From contig NZ_PDJH01000001.1 of assembly GCF_002564025.1 (NCBI RefSeq), forward strand, positions 496,001 to 560,000: a stretch of DNA of 64,000 nt, given 5' to 3'. Under the pieces are notes generated by a model. It was not told the DNA's origin, searched no databases, and saw only the letters and a program-made list of their open reading frames with translations. A program made the translations under genes and the position numbers. Below are positions 1 through 8,783 of the stretch, in pieces (position 1 is the first letter of the stretch; each line of letters begins with the position of its first letter). This DNA is from Flavimobilis soli. Its GTDB lineage: Bacteria > Actinomycetota > Actinomycetes > Actinomycetales > Cellulomonadaceae.

Positions 1-165
1 CGTGGACGGCCGGGGTCGAAGGACGGCGGCGGGCACGCGGGGACGCCCCGCGGGAACGTCGCCGGCCCCTCCTCCCCGGACACCGAAGTGCCGGCCGCGC
101 CCGAGGCGGACGGACCGGACGAGCCGGGCGCCGACGGGCGCGAGGACGCAGGCCCGGAGGCCTGA
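1..165 (+). CDS. C-terminal tail of an unidentified protein (partial)
   Basis: An open frame enters from the left edge in frame 1 and ends at a TGA at 163-165. The 54 visible residues are low complexity, rich in Gly, Pro, Asp, Glu and Ala, and look like a disordered acidic tail. No domain is visible, so no function can be read. Synteny suggests one guess: in many actinobacteria a PAC2-family gene lies beside mshC. That is inference only. The next gene begins 41 bases later on the same strand. Confidence 0.45.
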   Translation, partial: RGRPGSKDGGGHAGTPRGNVAGPSSPDTEVPAAPEADGPDEPGADGREDAGPEA

Positions 166-206
166 CCGGCGACGGCGCGCACGCTGGCCGTGCGAGGCTT
201 GGTGAC

Positions 207-1154
207 ATGGACTTCCGCATCTTCACCGAACCTCAGCAGGGCGCGTCGTACGACGACCAGCTCGCGGTGGCCCGCGCCGCCGAGGACCTGGGCTTCGACG
301 CCTTCTTCCGTTCTGACCACTACCTGCGCATGGGCGACGGCTCCGGCCTGCCCGGACCGACGGACTCGTGGACGACCCTCGCCGGTCTCGCCCGCGAGAC
401 GAGCACGATCCGCCTCGGGACGCTCGTGACGTCCGCCACGTTCCGCCACCCGGGCGTCCTGGCGATCCAGGTCGCGCAGGTCGACCAGATGTCCGGCGGG
501 CGTGTCGAGCTCGGCCTCGGTGCCGGCTGGTTCACGCGGGAGCACGAGGCGTACGGGATCCCCTTCCCGGCCAAGCGGTTCGGGATGCTCACCGAGCAGC
601 TCGAGATCCTCACCGGCCTGTGGGGCACGCCGCTCGACGAGACGTTCTCGCACGAGGGTGAGGTCTACACGCTCGAGGACTCCCCCGCGCTGCCCAAGCC
701 GGTCCAGCACGACCCGCTGCACCCCGGGCGCGCGGGCGTGCCGATCATCATCGGTGGTGGCGGCCCGTCGAAGACGCCGGCGCTCGCCGCGCGCTTCGCG
801 ACCGAGTACAACCAGGCGTTCCCCGCGAAGGACACGATCCGTGAGCGGTTCGACGTCGTGAACGCGGCGTGCGAGGCCGCTGGCCGCGACGTGTCCACCC
901 TCAAGCGCTCGGCTGCGCTCGTCCTGTGCGTCGGCACCGACGAGGCTCAGGTGCGCTCCCGTGCCGCGGCGATCGGCCGCGAGCCCGAGGAGCTGCGGCG
1001 CAACGGTGTCGCCGGGACGGTGAGCGAGGCCGTCGCGACGATCGGTGCCCTGCGCGAGTCGGGCGTCGAGCGCCTCTACCTGCAGGTCCTGGACCTGCAC
1101 GACCTCGACCACCTCGAGCTCGTCGCGTCGCAGATCATCCCGCAGGTCGGCTGA
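207..1154 (+). CDS. LLM-class (luciferase-like) F420-dependent oxidoreductase
   Basis: This 315-residue protein has the single-domain TIM-barrel pattern of the bacterial luciferase-like family. The N-terminus MDFRIFTEPQ is followed by a strand pair, and the family signature GRVELGLGAGW lies near residues 98-108. A glycine-rich phosphate-binding turn (PIIIGGGG) lies near residues 183-190. In actinobacteria such enzymes usually use coenzyme F420 as hydride carrier, but the substrate cannot be read. The ATG at 207 is the first good start; a near-consensus -10 (GAGGCT) lies 7 nt upstream and no strong ribosome site is seen. It converges on mshC across a terminator hairpin. FMN use instead of F420 remains possible. 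Confidence 0.85.
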   Translation: MDFRIFTEPQQGASYDDQLAVARAAEDLGFDAFFRSDHYLRMGDGSGLPGPTDSWTTLAGLARETSTIRLGTLVTSATFRHPGVLAIQVAQVDQMSGGRVELGLGAGWFTREHEAYGIPFPAKRFGMLTEQLEILTGLWGTPLDETFSHEGEVYTLEDSPALPKPVQHDPLHPGRAGVPIIIGGGGPSKTPALAARFATEYNQAFPAKDTIRERFDVVNAACEAAGRDVSTLKRSAALVLCVGTDEAQVRSRAAAIGREPEELRRNGVAGTVSEAVATIGALRESGVERLYLQVLDLHDLDHLELVASQIIPQVG

Positions 1155-1164
1155 CCCGCACGCA

Positions 1165-1195
1165 GAGCGGGGCCGGGCTGTGCCCGGCCCCGCTC
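1165..1195. terminator. Bidirectional hairpin terminator
   Basis: A perfect 14-bp GC-rich stem (1165-1178 with 1182-1195) closes a 3-nt loop, 10 bases after the stop of the oxidoreductase and about 50 bases beyond the stop of mshC on the other strand. There is no clear T tract, which is usual in such GC-rich genomes. It most likely serves both convergent genes. Confidence 0.75.
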
Positions 1196-1243
1196 AGTCG
1201 TCTGCAGGCCCCGGCGAGCGGTGCCGCTCCGGCACGTCCGACG

Positions 1244-2524
1244 TCAGATCCGCACGCCCAGGAGCGCGTTGACACCACGGGCGATCACGCCGGGCGCACC
1301 CTCGTGGACGACGACGTCGTCACGGCTCGACTCCGTCACCGCACGCTCGGCCCACGCGTCGACGGCACGCAGCGCGGTCGGGGCGTCGAGATCGTCACGC
1401 AGGGCCGCACGCATCGCCGCGAGCGTCGTCGCAGCCTCGGGACCTCCGTTGCCCGACACGGCCTCACGCCAGCGCGCGAGGCGCATCTGTGCGCGCACGA
1501 GGTCGTCGTCGAACCACTCCCACTCCGAGCGGTAGTGGTGGTCGAGGAGCGCGAGCCGGATCGCCATCGGGTCGACGCCCTGCTCGAGCAGGCGCGACAC
1601 GAGCACGAGGTTGCCGCGGGACTTGCTCATCTTCTCGCCCTGGTAGGAGACGAGGCCGACGTGCAGGTGCGCCGTCGCGCGCTCGCCGTCCGCGAGGAGG
1701 CGCAGGTGCGACGTGCTCATCTCGTGGTGCGGGAACAGCAGGTCGACGCCGCCGCCCTGCACGTGGAACCCGCTGCCGAGCCCCTGGCGGGCGATCACGG
1801 CGCACTCGACGTGCCAGCCCGGCCGGCCGGTGCCGAGGCTCCCGCCGTCCCATGCCGGCTCGCCCGGGCGCTCCCGTCGCCACAGCAGCGGGTCGAGCGG
1901 GTCGCGCTTCCCGACGCGCTCCGGGTCGCCGCCACGCTCGCGGAACAGCGCGGTCATCTCATCGCGGTCGAGCCGCGCGACGTCACCGAAGGACGGGTCG
2001 ACGCTCACGTCGGCATACACGTCGCCCAGGTCAGGCTGGTCCCCGCCCGCGCCCGGCTCGTTCGGGACGCGGTACGCGGCGCCCGCCGCGACGAGCCGCT
2101 CGACGGCGTCGACGACCTGCGGGACCGTCTCGACGGCACCGAGGTACACGTCCGGCGGGACGACGCCGAGCGCCGTCATGTCGGCGGCGAACAGGGCGAT
2201 CTGGTCGCGCGCCAGGTCGCGCCAGTCCACGCCCGTCGCGTTCGCGCGCTCGAGCAGCGGGTCGTCGACGTCGGTCACGTTCGACACGTAGGTGACCGTG
2301 CGACCGGCGTCGAGCCAGGCACGCACGAGCAGGTCGAACGAGACGTAGGTCGCGGCGTGGCCGATGTGCGTCGCGTCGTACGGCGTGATGCCGCAGACGT
2401 ACAGGCCGGCGCTGTCGCCCGGCACGGGCTGGACACGCTCGCCGGTCGACGAGTCGACGAGCGACGGCATCACGCCGTCGGCGTCGGGGAGGACAGGGAT
2501 CTGCGGTCTGGGCCAGGCGTGCAC
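1244..2524 (-). CDS. mshC: Cysteine--1D-myo-inosityl 2-amino-2-deoxy-alpha-D-glucopyranoside ligase MshC (mycothiol synthesis)
   Basis: MshC joins cysteine to GlcN-inositol with ATP, the third step of mycothiol synthesis in the cytosol. The 426-residue length fits the family, which derives from class I cysteinyl-tRNA synthetase. The HIGH motif appears as THIGHAATY near residues 52-60, a zinc-ligand Cys lies at about 44, WHVECA supplies further ligands in mid-protein, and the KMSKS motif lies near residue 300. The short length, lacking the long tRNA-binding C-terminus of CysS, separates it from the tRNA synthetase. The GTG start at 2524 has a TAGGCT -10 box only 6 nt upstream (2531-2536), so the mRNA is probably leaderless. 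Confidence 0.93.
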   Translation of the reverse strand: MHAWPRPQIPVLPDADGVMPSLVDSSTGERVQPVPGDSAGLYVCGITPYDATHIGHAATYVSFDLLVRAWLDAGRTVTYVSNVTDVDDPLLERANATGVDWRDLARDQIALFAADMTALGVVPPDVYLGAVETVPQVVDAVERLVAAGAAYRVPNEPGAGGDQPDLGDVYADVSVDPSFGDVARLDRDEMTALFRERGGDPERVGKRDPLDPLLWRRERPGEPAWDGGSLGTGRPGWHVECAVIARQGLGSGFHVQGGGVDLLFPHHEMSTSHLRLLADGERATAHLHVGLVSYQGEKMSKSRGNLVLVSRLLEQGVDPMAIRLALLDHHYRSEWEWFDDDLVRAQMRLARWREAVSGNGGPEAATTLAAMRAALRDDLDAPTALRAVDAWAERAVTESSRDDVVVHEGAPGVIARGVNALLGVRI

Positions 2525-2575
2525 CGCCCCAGCCTAGCGGGCGAGCGGCGCCCGGCCGCTCGCCACGGGCGGCTG

Positions 2576-3439
2576 CTAGGCGACGCCGTTCGCCGTCACG
2601 ACACCTGCGCCGAGCAGGATCACGACGACCACGGCGAGAGCCAGGCGGTAGACGACGAACGGCAGGTAGGAACGCGTCGACACGAGCTTGAGGAACCAGA
2701 TGATGACGACGTAGCCGACGACGAACGCCGTCACGGTCGCGACGAGGATCGGCAGGAGCCCCGGCGTGCCCGGCGTCCCGAGCTCGTCGAACGAGCTGAC
2801 GAGCTTGTAGAAGCCCGAGCCGAGCACCGCGGGGATCGCCAGGAGGAACGAGTAGCGGGCGGCCGCCTCACGGGTGTATCCGAGCAGGCGCCCCATGGTG
2901 ATCGTCCCGCCCGAGCGCGAGACGCCCGGGACGAGGGCCATCGCCTGCGCGATGCCGAACAGGACCGCGTGGCGGGGGCCGATCGTGTCGAGGGTCCGCT
3001 CCTGCCGCGCGAAGCGGTCGGCGACGCCCAGCAGGACGCCGAACACCGCGAGCGTGAGCGCGGTGAGGTAGAGGTTGCGGAACGTCTCGTCGATCGCGTC
3101 CTCGAGGAACAGCCCGCCGACGACGATCGGCACGGAGCCGAGCGCGATCCACCACGCCATGCGCGCGTCCGGGTCGCCCGCGCCGAGGCGCTCCCGCCAG
3201 CCGGTGCCGTGCGCGCCCGTCAGCGCGCGCCACCACGCGACGCAGATCCGGACGATGTCCTTGCGGAAGTACATGACGACCGCGAGCTCGGTGCCGATCT
3301 GCGTGATCGCGGTGAACGCGGCGCCCGGGTCGGACGACATCAGCTCGCCGACGATGCGCAGGTGCGCCGACGACGAGATCGGCAAGAACTCGGTGAGGCC
3401 CTGGACGAGGCCGAGGACGATCGCTTCCCAGACATTCAC
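2576..3439 (-). CDS. uppP: Undecaprenyl-diphosphatase UppP (BacA)
   Basis: An integral membrane phosphatase that dephosphorylates undecaprenyl pyrophosphate to recycle the carrier lipid for peptidoglycan synthesis. The glutamate-rich motif QGLTEFLPISSSAHL lies at residues 13-27 and the second signature PGVSRSGGT near residues 173-181. About eight hydrophobic segments are visible. I place the start at the GTG at 3439, giving 287 residues, which is the family norm. A longer upstream extension is arginine-rich and unlikely to be translated. A TAGAGT -10 box at 3448-3453 sits 8 nt before this GTG, which supports a leaderless start. It lies just upstream of mshC and diverges from the aldo/keto reductase. 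Confidence 0.93.
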   Translation of the reverse strand: MNVWEAIVLGLVQGLTEFLPISSSAHLRIVGELMSSDPGAAFTAITQIGTELAVVMYFRKDIVRICVAWWRALTGAHGTGWRERLGAGDPDARMAWWIALGSVPIVVGGLFLEDAIDETFRNLYLTALTLAVFGVLLGVADRFARQERTLDTIGPRHAVLFGIAQAMALVPGVSRSGGTITMGRLLGYTREAAARYSFLLAIPAVLGSGFYKLVSSFDELGTPGTPGLLPILVATVTAFVVGYVVIIWFLKLVSTRSYLPFVVYRLALAVVVVILLGAGVVTANGVA

Positions 3440-3576
3440 AAGCGGACACTCTACGGGTCGGCCCGGACGGGGCGACCGGCCGGGCCCGGGTGTCCCGTGC
3501 GGATCATGTGGCGACCGCGTGCCGACGCCGCCGCGCCTGCGCCGACCCGGCCCGTCCCGCCAGGTAACCTGCCCGC

Positions 3577-4539
3577 ATGGAGCTGCGGCAGCTGGGCACG
3601 ACCGGGATGCGCGTCTCCGAGCTCGGGCTCGGGACGATGACATGGGGGCGGGACACCGACGAGATCGACGCGGCGGAGCAGTTCCGGGACTTCCTCGACG
3701 CGGGCGGCACTCTCATTGACACGTCGGCGTCGTACGCCGACGGCGCGAGTGAGGAGGTCGTCGGCAGCCTGCTGACCGAGGTGCGCCGCGAGGACGTCGT
3801 CATCTGCACCAAGGCCGGCGTCCGCTCGACGTCCCGCGGGAACATGCTCGACGCGTCCCGGGGCGCGGTCCTCGGATCGCTCGACGCCTCGCTGCAGCGT
3901 CTCGGGACCGACCACGTCGACCTCTTCCTCGTGCAGAACCCCGACCCGCGCACCCCGCTCGAGGAGACGCTCTCGGCGCTGCAGCGAGCCGTCGACTCGG
4001 GCCGCGCACGCTACGTGGGCCTCTCGAACCACGCGGCCTGGCAGCAGGCCCGCGCCGCGACCCTCCTCGAGCAGGCCGGCCTCGAGCTCGCGGCCGTCGA
4101 GATGGAGTACTCGCTGCTCGAGCGCGGCGTCGAGCGCGAGGTCGTGCCCGCGGCTCTCGCCCTCGGGTCAGGCCTCGTCGCATGGTCGCCGCTCGGGCGC
4201 GGTGTACTGACCGGCAAGTACCGGCGCACGATCCCCGCCGACTCGCGGGCGGCGTCGACCCATCTGTCGGGGTTCGTGCAGCCGTACCTCGACCAGGAGT
4301 CGAGCGCGATCGTCGAGGCCGTCGCGATCGCTGCCGAGGGCCTCGGCCGCTCGGTGCTCGAGGTGTCCCTCGCGTGGCTGCGGGCCCGCCCCGGCGTCTC
4401 GAGCGCCCTCGTCGGTGCCCGCACGCCGGGTCAGCTCCGCACGTCGCTCGCTGCTCTCGATCTCGAGCTGCCACCGGAGGTCGGCGCCGCGCTCGACGAG
4501 GTCAGCGCCCCGGCGACCGGCTACCCCGAGCGCCGCTGA
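3577..4539 (+). CDS. Aldo/keto reductase family protein
   Basis: A 320-residue (beta/alpha)8 NADPH-dependent oxidoreductase of the AKR superfamily. The N-terminal strand with GLGTMTWG, the catalytic Asp48 and Tyr53 (IDTSASYADG) and Lys79 (ICTKAG) are all present. The fourth tetrad residue, normally His in DLYQLH, is replaced: the aligned stretch reads DLFLVQNPD, giving Gln at about residue 120. The NADPH-binding C-terminal stretch SSALVGARTPGQL is intact. The ATG at 3577 follows a TAACCT -10 box (3565-3570) by 6 nt, a leaderless layout. It diverges from uppP. The physiological substrate is unknown. Confidence 0.88.
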   Translation: MELRQLGTTGMRVSELGLGTMTWGRDTDEIDAAEQFRDFLDAGGTLIDTSASYADGASEEVVGSLLTEVRREDVVICTKAGVRSTSRGNMLDASRGAVLGSLDASLQRLGTDHVDLFLVQNPDPRTPLEETLSALQRAVDSGRARYVGLSNHAAWQQARAATLLEQAGLELAAVEMEYSLLERGVEREVVPAALALGSGLVAWSPLGRGVLTGKYRRTIPADSRAASTHLSGFVQPYLDQESSAIVEAVAIAAEGLGRSVLEVSLAWLRARPGVSSALVGARTPGQLRTSLAALDLELPPEVGAALDEVSAPATGYPERR

Positions 4540-4558
4540 CCAGGCGCTCGCGGACAGG

Positions 4559-4909
4559 TCACCGCTCGCGCTTCGCGAGCTCCTCGACCTCGTCCTCGGA
4601 CAGTCCCTCGAGCTCGTCGTCGTCGAGGTCGTCCTCGTCGATGTCGTCCAGGTCCTCGTCGTCGAGGTCGTCCTCGTCGTCCTCGTCATCGTCGTCGTCC
4701 TCGTCGTCCTCCTCGGCGACGTAGAACGGGAGCGCCTCGCCGTACGTCGAGGCGATCGCCTCGTCGTAGACGTCGAAGGCGTCCGCGAGGACGTAGTACG
4801 CCTCGTCGACCGCAGGGTCGTCATCCCCACGACGGCCGACGATCGCGCTCAGGTGGGCCTCGAAGGCGGCGACGAGACGGTCAAGTGCAGCGCGTGGTTC
4901 GACGGTCAT
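4559..4909 (-). CDS. Small conserved actinobacterial protein with a very acidic C-terminal tail
   Basis: A 116-residue protein starting at the ATG at 4909 (MTVEPRAALDRLVAAFEAHL). Residues 1-65 form a compact, probably helical domain, and residues from about 66 on are almost all Asp and Glu, ending in a short charged helix. Homologues in related genomes are often labelled primosomal protein, but nothing in the sequence supports that role, so I treat the function as unknown. The tail is encoded by GAC/GAG triplet runs, seen on the plus strand as gtcgtc and ctcgtc repeats. The gene converges on the reductase with a 19-base gap and diverges from the DUF5703 gene. Confidence 0.75.
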   Translation of the reverse strand: MTVEPRAALDRLVAAFEAHLSAIVGRRGDDDPAVDEAYYVLADAFDVYDEAIASTYGEALPFYVAEEDDEDDDDDEDDEDDLDDEDLDDIDEDDLDDDELEGLSEDEVEELAKRER

Positions 4910-5002
4910 GGCAGCAACGGTATCCCTCTCGCGTGCACAATGGCAGTCGGCGGGTCGTCCCGCCGCTGTCCGACCGAACCGCCGACCGGGAGGAACTGCC
5001 CG

Positions 5003-5239
5003 ATGACCGCTCGCTCCGACCGCCGCACGCCTGTCCCCCGCCACGGGGAGTACGAGTACCGCACCGTGTCGATCGCGCGCGACGTCTCGCGCCACGACGC
5101 CGCCCGCATGCTCGCGGAAGAGGCCGAGTACGGCAGGTGGGAGCTCGCGACGTCGAGCCTCTACGTCGGTGGGGAGCGTCGGGTCATGCTGCGGCGTCGG
5201 ATCATCCGGGCGCGCAACACGCTGGGCATCTTCGACTGA
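5003..5239 (+). CDS. DUF5703 family protein
   Basis: A 78-residue protein that begins MTARSDRRTPVPRHGEYEYR. It has the pattern of a small actinobacterial family of unknown function, DUF5703: the YEYRT segment, a helix with DAARMLAEEAEYGRWEL, and a basic C-terminal strand RRVMLRRRIIRAR. I chose the ATG at 5003 because a good ribosome site (GGGAGGA at 4988-4994) precedes it. The frame is open further upstream, but that part overlaps the divergent acidic-protein gene and lacks coding character. No catalytic motif is visible. It is convergent with the M20 peptidase. Confidence 0.75.
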   Translation: MTARSDRRTPVPRHGEYEYRTVSIARDVSRHDAARMLAEEAEYGRWELATSSLYVGGERRVMLRRRIIRARNTLGIFD

Positions 5240-5278
5240 GACGCCCGGCGCCGGGAAGGGCCGCGCCCGCCAGGCCCG

Positions 5279-6622
5279 TCAGCCCTGGGCGAGCAGCCGG
5301 TCGAGGACCCGGACGCCGAAGCGCAGGGCGCTGACGGGCACACGCTCGTCGACGCCGTGGAACATCCCCGCGAAGTCGAGCTCGGGCGGCAGCTGCAGCG
5401 GCGCGAAGCCGTAGCCCGTGATGCCGAGGCGCGCGAGCGACTTGTTGTCGGTGCCGGCGGAGAGCATGTAGGGCAGCACGACGGCGCCCGGGTCCTCGGC
5501 GAGGACTGCGTCGACCATGCGGTCCACGAGCGCGCCGGTGATCGGCGCCTCGAGGCCGATGTCCTCGTGGATCGTCTCGATCCGCACGTGCGGGCCGGCG
5601 AGGTCCTCGAGGACGGCCCGCATCGAGTCCCGCTCAGCAGGGAGGAAGCGCGTGTCGAGCACCGCGGTCGCGGTGCCCGGCACGACGTTGGCCTTGTACC
5701 CGGCGTCGAGCTGGGTCGGGGTCGCGGTGTTGCGCAGCGTCGCGCCCACGAAGCGGCTCGTCGAACCGAGGGCCGCGACGAGCTCGTCGATCACGTGCGG
5801 GTCTTCGACGTCGTAGCGCAGGCCCGTGAGGTCGGCGACGCCGCGCAGGAGCGCCTGGACGGTAGGCGTGAGCGTGAGCGGCCACGGGTGCGCCGCGATC
5901 CGTGCGACGGCGCCGGCGAGGTGCGCGACGGCGTTGTCGGGGTTGATCTGCGAGCCGTGCCCGGCGCGACCGTCTGCGACGAGCCGCAGCCAGCCGAGCC
6001 CCTTCTCGGCGGTCTGCAGGAGGTACGCGCGCCGTCCGCCGAGCTCGACCGAGAAACCGCCGACCTCGCTGATCGCCTCGGTCGCCCCCTCGAACAGCTC
6101 GGGGCGGTTGTCGACCGCCCACCCCGCGCCCAACGGGCCGCCCGCCTCCTCGTCCGCGAAGAACGCGAGCACGACGTCACGCGCAGGCTTGCGTCCCTCG
6201 CGCACCATCTGTCGCACGACCGCGAGGATCATCGCGTCCATGTCCTTCATGTCGACGGCGCCGCGACCCCACAGCATGCCGTCGATCTCCTCCCCCGAGA
6301 ACGGGTCGACCGTCCAGTCGGGCGCGTGCGCGGGCACGACGTCGGTGTGGCCGTGCAGCACGAGCGCGGGGCGCGTGGGGTCGGCGCCCTCGAGGCGCGC
6401 GACGACGCTCGCCCGCCGGGGTGCGGACTCGAAGAACGTCGTCTCGAGGCCGACCTCCTCGAGGAGCCCCTGGACGTACTCGGCCGCCGTGCGCTCGCCA
6501 GGCCCCGAGCCGTCGCCGTAGTTCGACGTGTCGATGCGCAGCAGCTCACGGCAGATCGTCACCACCTCGTCCTCGGCCTGAGGGACGACGGAGGGGGCGG
6601 CGGGGACGTGCTGGGAGGTCAT
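5279..6622 (-). CDS. M20/M25/M40 family zinc metallopeptidase
   Basis: A 447-residue di-zinc hydrolase of the ArgE/DapE/carboxypeptidase G2 type. The metal-binding HGHTDVVP lies at residues 90-97 (His92, Asp94), the bridging Asp at about 124 (GAVDMKD), and the catalytic Glu-Glu pair at 158-159 (FADEEAGG). A dimerisation insert and a C-terminal His (FHGVDERVP) follow. It probably cleaves acyl-amino acids or small peptides in the cytosol; the specificity cannot be read. The ATG at 6622 has a TAGCGT -10 (6630-6635) 7 nt upstream. The frame stays open upstream, but that part is a shadow of the M3 peptidase gene. Confidence 0.9.
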   Translation of the reverse strand: MTSQHVPAAPSVVPQAEDEVVTICRELLRIDTSNYGDGSGPGERTAAEYVQGLLEEVGLETTFFESAPRRASVVARLEGADPTRPALVLHGHTDVVPAHAPDWTVDPFSGEEIDGMLWGRGAVDMKDMDAMILAVVRQMVREGRKPARDVVLAFFADEEAGGPLGAGWAVDNRPELFEGATEAISEVGGFSVELGGRRAYLLQTAEKGLGWLRLVADGRAGHGSQINPDNAVAHLAGAVARIAAHPWPLTLTPTVQALLRGVADLTGLRYDVEDPHVIDELVAALGSTSRFVGATLRNTATPTQLDAGYKANVVPGTATAVLDTRFLPAERDSMRAVLEDLAGPHVRIETIHEDIGLEAPITGALVDRMVDAVLAEDPGAVVLPYMLSAGTDNKSLARLGITGYGFAPLQLPPELDFAGMFHGVDERVPVSALRFGVRVLDRLLAQG

Positions 6623-6675
6623 GCGCCCCACGCTACCGGGCGCGGGCGACCGCGGCGGGAACCGTCCGGGAGCCG

Positions 6676-8748
6676 TCAGGCGAGGCCGCGCCGGGCGAGC
6701 AGCGCGGCCGGCGACGCGGGTCGCCCGCGGAGCCGCTCGAACGCGACCATCGGTTCGACGCAGCCCCCGACGGCGAGGAGCTCGCGTCGGAAGACCTCTC
6801 CCGTCTCGCGGCCCAGCCCGCCGTTCTCGTGGAACCACTCGACGAGGTCCGCACCGAGCACCTCGGACCAGAGGTAGGCGTAGTAGGCCGCGTCGTAGCC
6901 ACCGCCGAAGACGTGCGCGAAGTACGTCGAGCGGTAGCGCGGCGGCACGCACGGCACGTCGAGGCCGACGGCGGCGAGCGCTGCCTGCTCGAACCGCTCG
7001 ACGTCGCGCGCCCCGCCCGGGAGCGCCGCCTCGAGCTCGCTCTCCGTCATCGAGTGCCAGGCGAGATCGAGGAACGTCGCAGCGAGCATCTCCGTCGTCG
7101 CGACGCCCTGACCGTGCTGCTGCGCGCGGCGCAGCCGGTCGATCATGTCGTCCGGGAGCGGCACGCCGCTCGCGTGGTGCACCGCATAGCGGCGCAGCAG
7201 CGCCGGGTCCCACGCCCACGTCTCGTTGACCTGCGAGGGAACCTCCACGACGTCCTGCGGCACCTCCGTCCCGGACTGCGACGGGCGGCGCACGTCGGAG
7301 AGCAGCGCGTGGAGCGCGTGCCCCGCCTCGTGGAACGCCGTGACGACGTCGTCCCAGGTCATGAGCGTCGGCTGGCCGGGCGCAGGCCGGGCGACGTTGA
7401 GCACGGTGAGGACGACCGGTCGCGCGCCTGTCAGGTGCGACTGGTCGACGAGGGTCGTGCACCACGCGCCGCCCTGCTTGGTCGGGCGCGCGAGGAAGTC
7501 GCCGAGGAACAGCCCGAGCCCGGTCCCGTCGTCGTGCTTCACCTCCCAGACGCGCACCTCGGGGTGGTAGCCCTGCAGGTCGGGGCGCGCGTGGAACGTG
7601 AGGCCGTAGAGCGCGGTCGCCGCCGCGAACACGCCGTGCTCGAGGACGCGGTCGAGCTCGAGGTAAGGACGCAGCACGGCGTCGTCGATCGCGTACCGCG
7701 CGAGCCGCAGCCGTTGGGTCGCCCACGTGACGTCCCACGGCGCGACGGGGCCGTCGGCGGCATCGAGCACCTCCTGCACGGCCTCGAGCTCGGTCTGGGC
7801 GTTCGCGACCGCACGGGGGACGAGCGGGGCGAGCAGCTCCCGGACGCGGTCCGGCGTGCCGGCCGTCACGACCTGCGTGACGTACGTCGCGTGGTCACGG
7901 AACCCGAGCAGCGCGGCCCGGCGGGAGCGCAACCGTGCGATCTCGACGACGAGCGGGCGGGTGTCGTGCTGACCCGAGGCGCCGCGGGTCGTCGCGGCGC
8001 GGTGCACCTCCTCGCGAAGCCCGCGGTCCGCGAGCCTCGCCTGCACCTCCTGCTGCGTCGGCGAGCCGAGCTCGAGGAGGTAGCCCTCAAGACCCGCGTC
8101 CTCGGCCGCGGCGCGGGCGGACGCAACCTCGTCCTCGGTCAGGCCGACGAGCCGGGCCGGGTCCGAGACGCGCACGCCGGCGGCGTTCGACGCCGCGACG
8201 ACCGCCCGCGAGAACGCCGACTCGAGCTCGGCGAGCCGCGCGTTGATGCGTCGGAGCTCGTCGCGCTGCTCGGTCGGCAGGTCCGCGCCGGACCGTCGGA
8301 CGTCGCGCAACCGCTCGTCGAGCAGCCGCCGTCCTGCCGCGTCGATCTCGACCTCGCCCCGCGCCACGCGGTCGCCGAGCTCGACGAGCCGCACGTGGAC
8401 GCCCGCGTGCATCGCCATCGCGTCGTCGTGCGCGGAGAGCTCGGCGGTGAGCTCGTCCTCGAGGTCTTCGAGCTCCGGGCTCGGGTCCGCGTCGAGGAGC
8501 GTCGACATGACGGTGAGCGCCCGGTCGAGCAGGTCGCCCGTCGCCTCGAGGGCGTCGAGCACGTTCTCGACCGTCGCGGGCGTCGTCTCGGCGGCGATCG
8601 CCTCGACCTCGGCGACCTCCTGGGCGATGCCGACGCGCACCGCGGCAGCGATGTGCTCGACGCGGGTGCGCGCGAAGTCGGGCAGGCCGTACGGCAGGCT
8701 CGACGGAGCCGCGAACGGGTTGTCAGGGTCGAGGCTCGGCGCTGTCAC
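6676..8748 (-). CDS. M3 family (thimet oligopeptidase/Dcp-like) metallopeptidase
   Basis: A 690-residue zinc oligopeptidase. The active-site motif FHEAGHALH (HExxH) is near residue 470, with the third zinc-ligand region about 25-30 residues later. Further family blocks follow, including the TYFAHVFGGGYDAAYYAYLW segment near the C-terminus. The length fits the Dcp/oligopeptidase A branch. It has no signal peptide, so it is probably a cytosolic peptide-degrading enzyme. It lies 53 bases upstream of the M20 peptidase on the same strand, so the two may act in sequence on peptides. The GTG start at 8748 is preceded 6 nt upstream by a near-consensus CAGACT -10. Confidence 0.92.
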   Translation of the reverse strand: MTAPSLDPDNPFAAPSSLPYGLPDFARTRVEHIAAAVRVGIAQEVAEVEAIAAETTPATVENVLDALEATGDLLDRALTVMSTLLDADPSPELEDLEDELTAELSAHDDAMAMHAGVHVRLVELGDRVARGEVEIDAAGRRLLDERLRDVRRSGADLPTEQRDELRRINARLAELESAFSRAVVAASNAAGVRVSDPARLVGLTEDEVASARAAAEDAGLEGYLLELGSPTQQEVQARLADRGLREEVHRAATTRGASGQHDTRPLVVEIARLRSRRAALLGFRDHATYVTQVVTAGTPDRVRELLAPLVPRAVANAQTELEAVQEVLDAADGPVAPWDVTWATQRLRLARYAIDDAVLRPYLELDRVLEHGVFAAATALYGLTFHARPDLQGYHPEVRVWEVKHDDGTGLGLFLGDFLARPTKQGGAWCTTLVDQSHLTGARPVVLTVLNVARPAPGQPTLMTWDDVVTAFHEAGHALHALLSDVRRPSQSGTEVPQDVVEVPSQVNETWAWDPALLRRYAVHHASGVPLPDDMIDRLRRAQQHGQGVATTEMLAATFLDLAWHSMTESELEAALPGGARDVERFEQAALAAVGLDVPCVPPRYRSTYFAHVFGGGYDAAYYAYLWSEVLGADLVEWFHENGGLGRETGEVFRRELLAVGGCVEPMVAFERLRGRPASPAALLARRGLA

Positions 8749-8783
8749 CGGGACAGTCTGACACCGCCCTCACCCGCTCAGCG

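Noticed and set aside
869..3640. A plus-strand open frame of 923 codons opposite mshC and uppP
   Set aside because: It is an antisense shadow, Arg/Asp/His-rich and without motifs; mshC and uppP are well supported on the minus strand.
4610..4730. Triplet-repeat DNA (gtcgtc/ctcgtc) as a microsatellite or regulatory repeat
   Set aside because: It is explained by the Asp/Glu tail of the minus-strand protein.
6622..7738. A long N-terminal extension of the M20 peptidase
   Set aside because: This part overlaps the M3 peptidase gene in another frame, is Arg/Ala-rich and has no homology pattern. The ATG at 6622 with a -10 box fits better.
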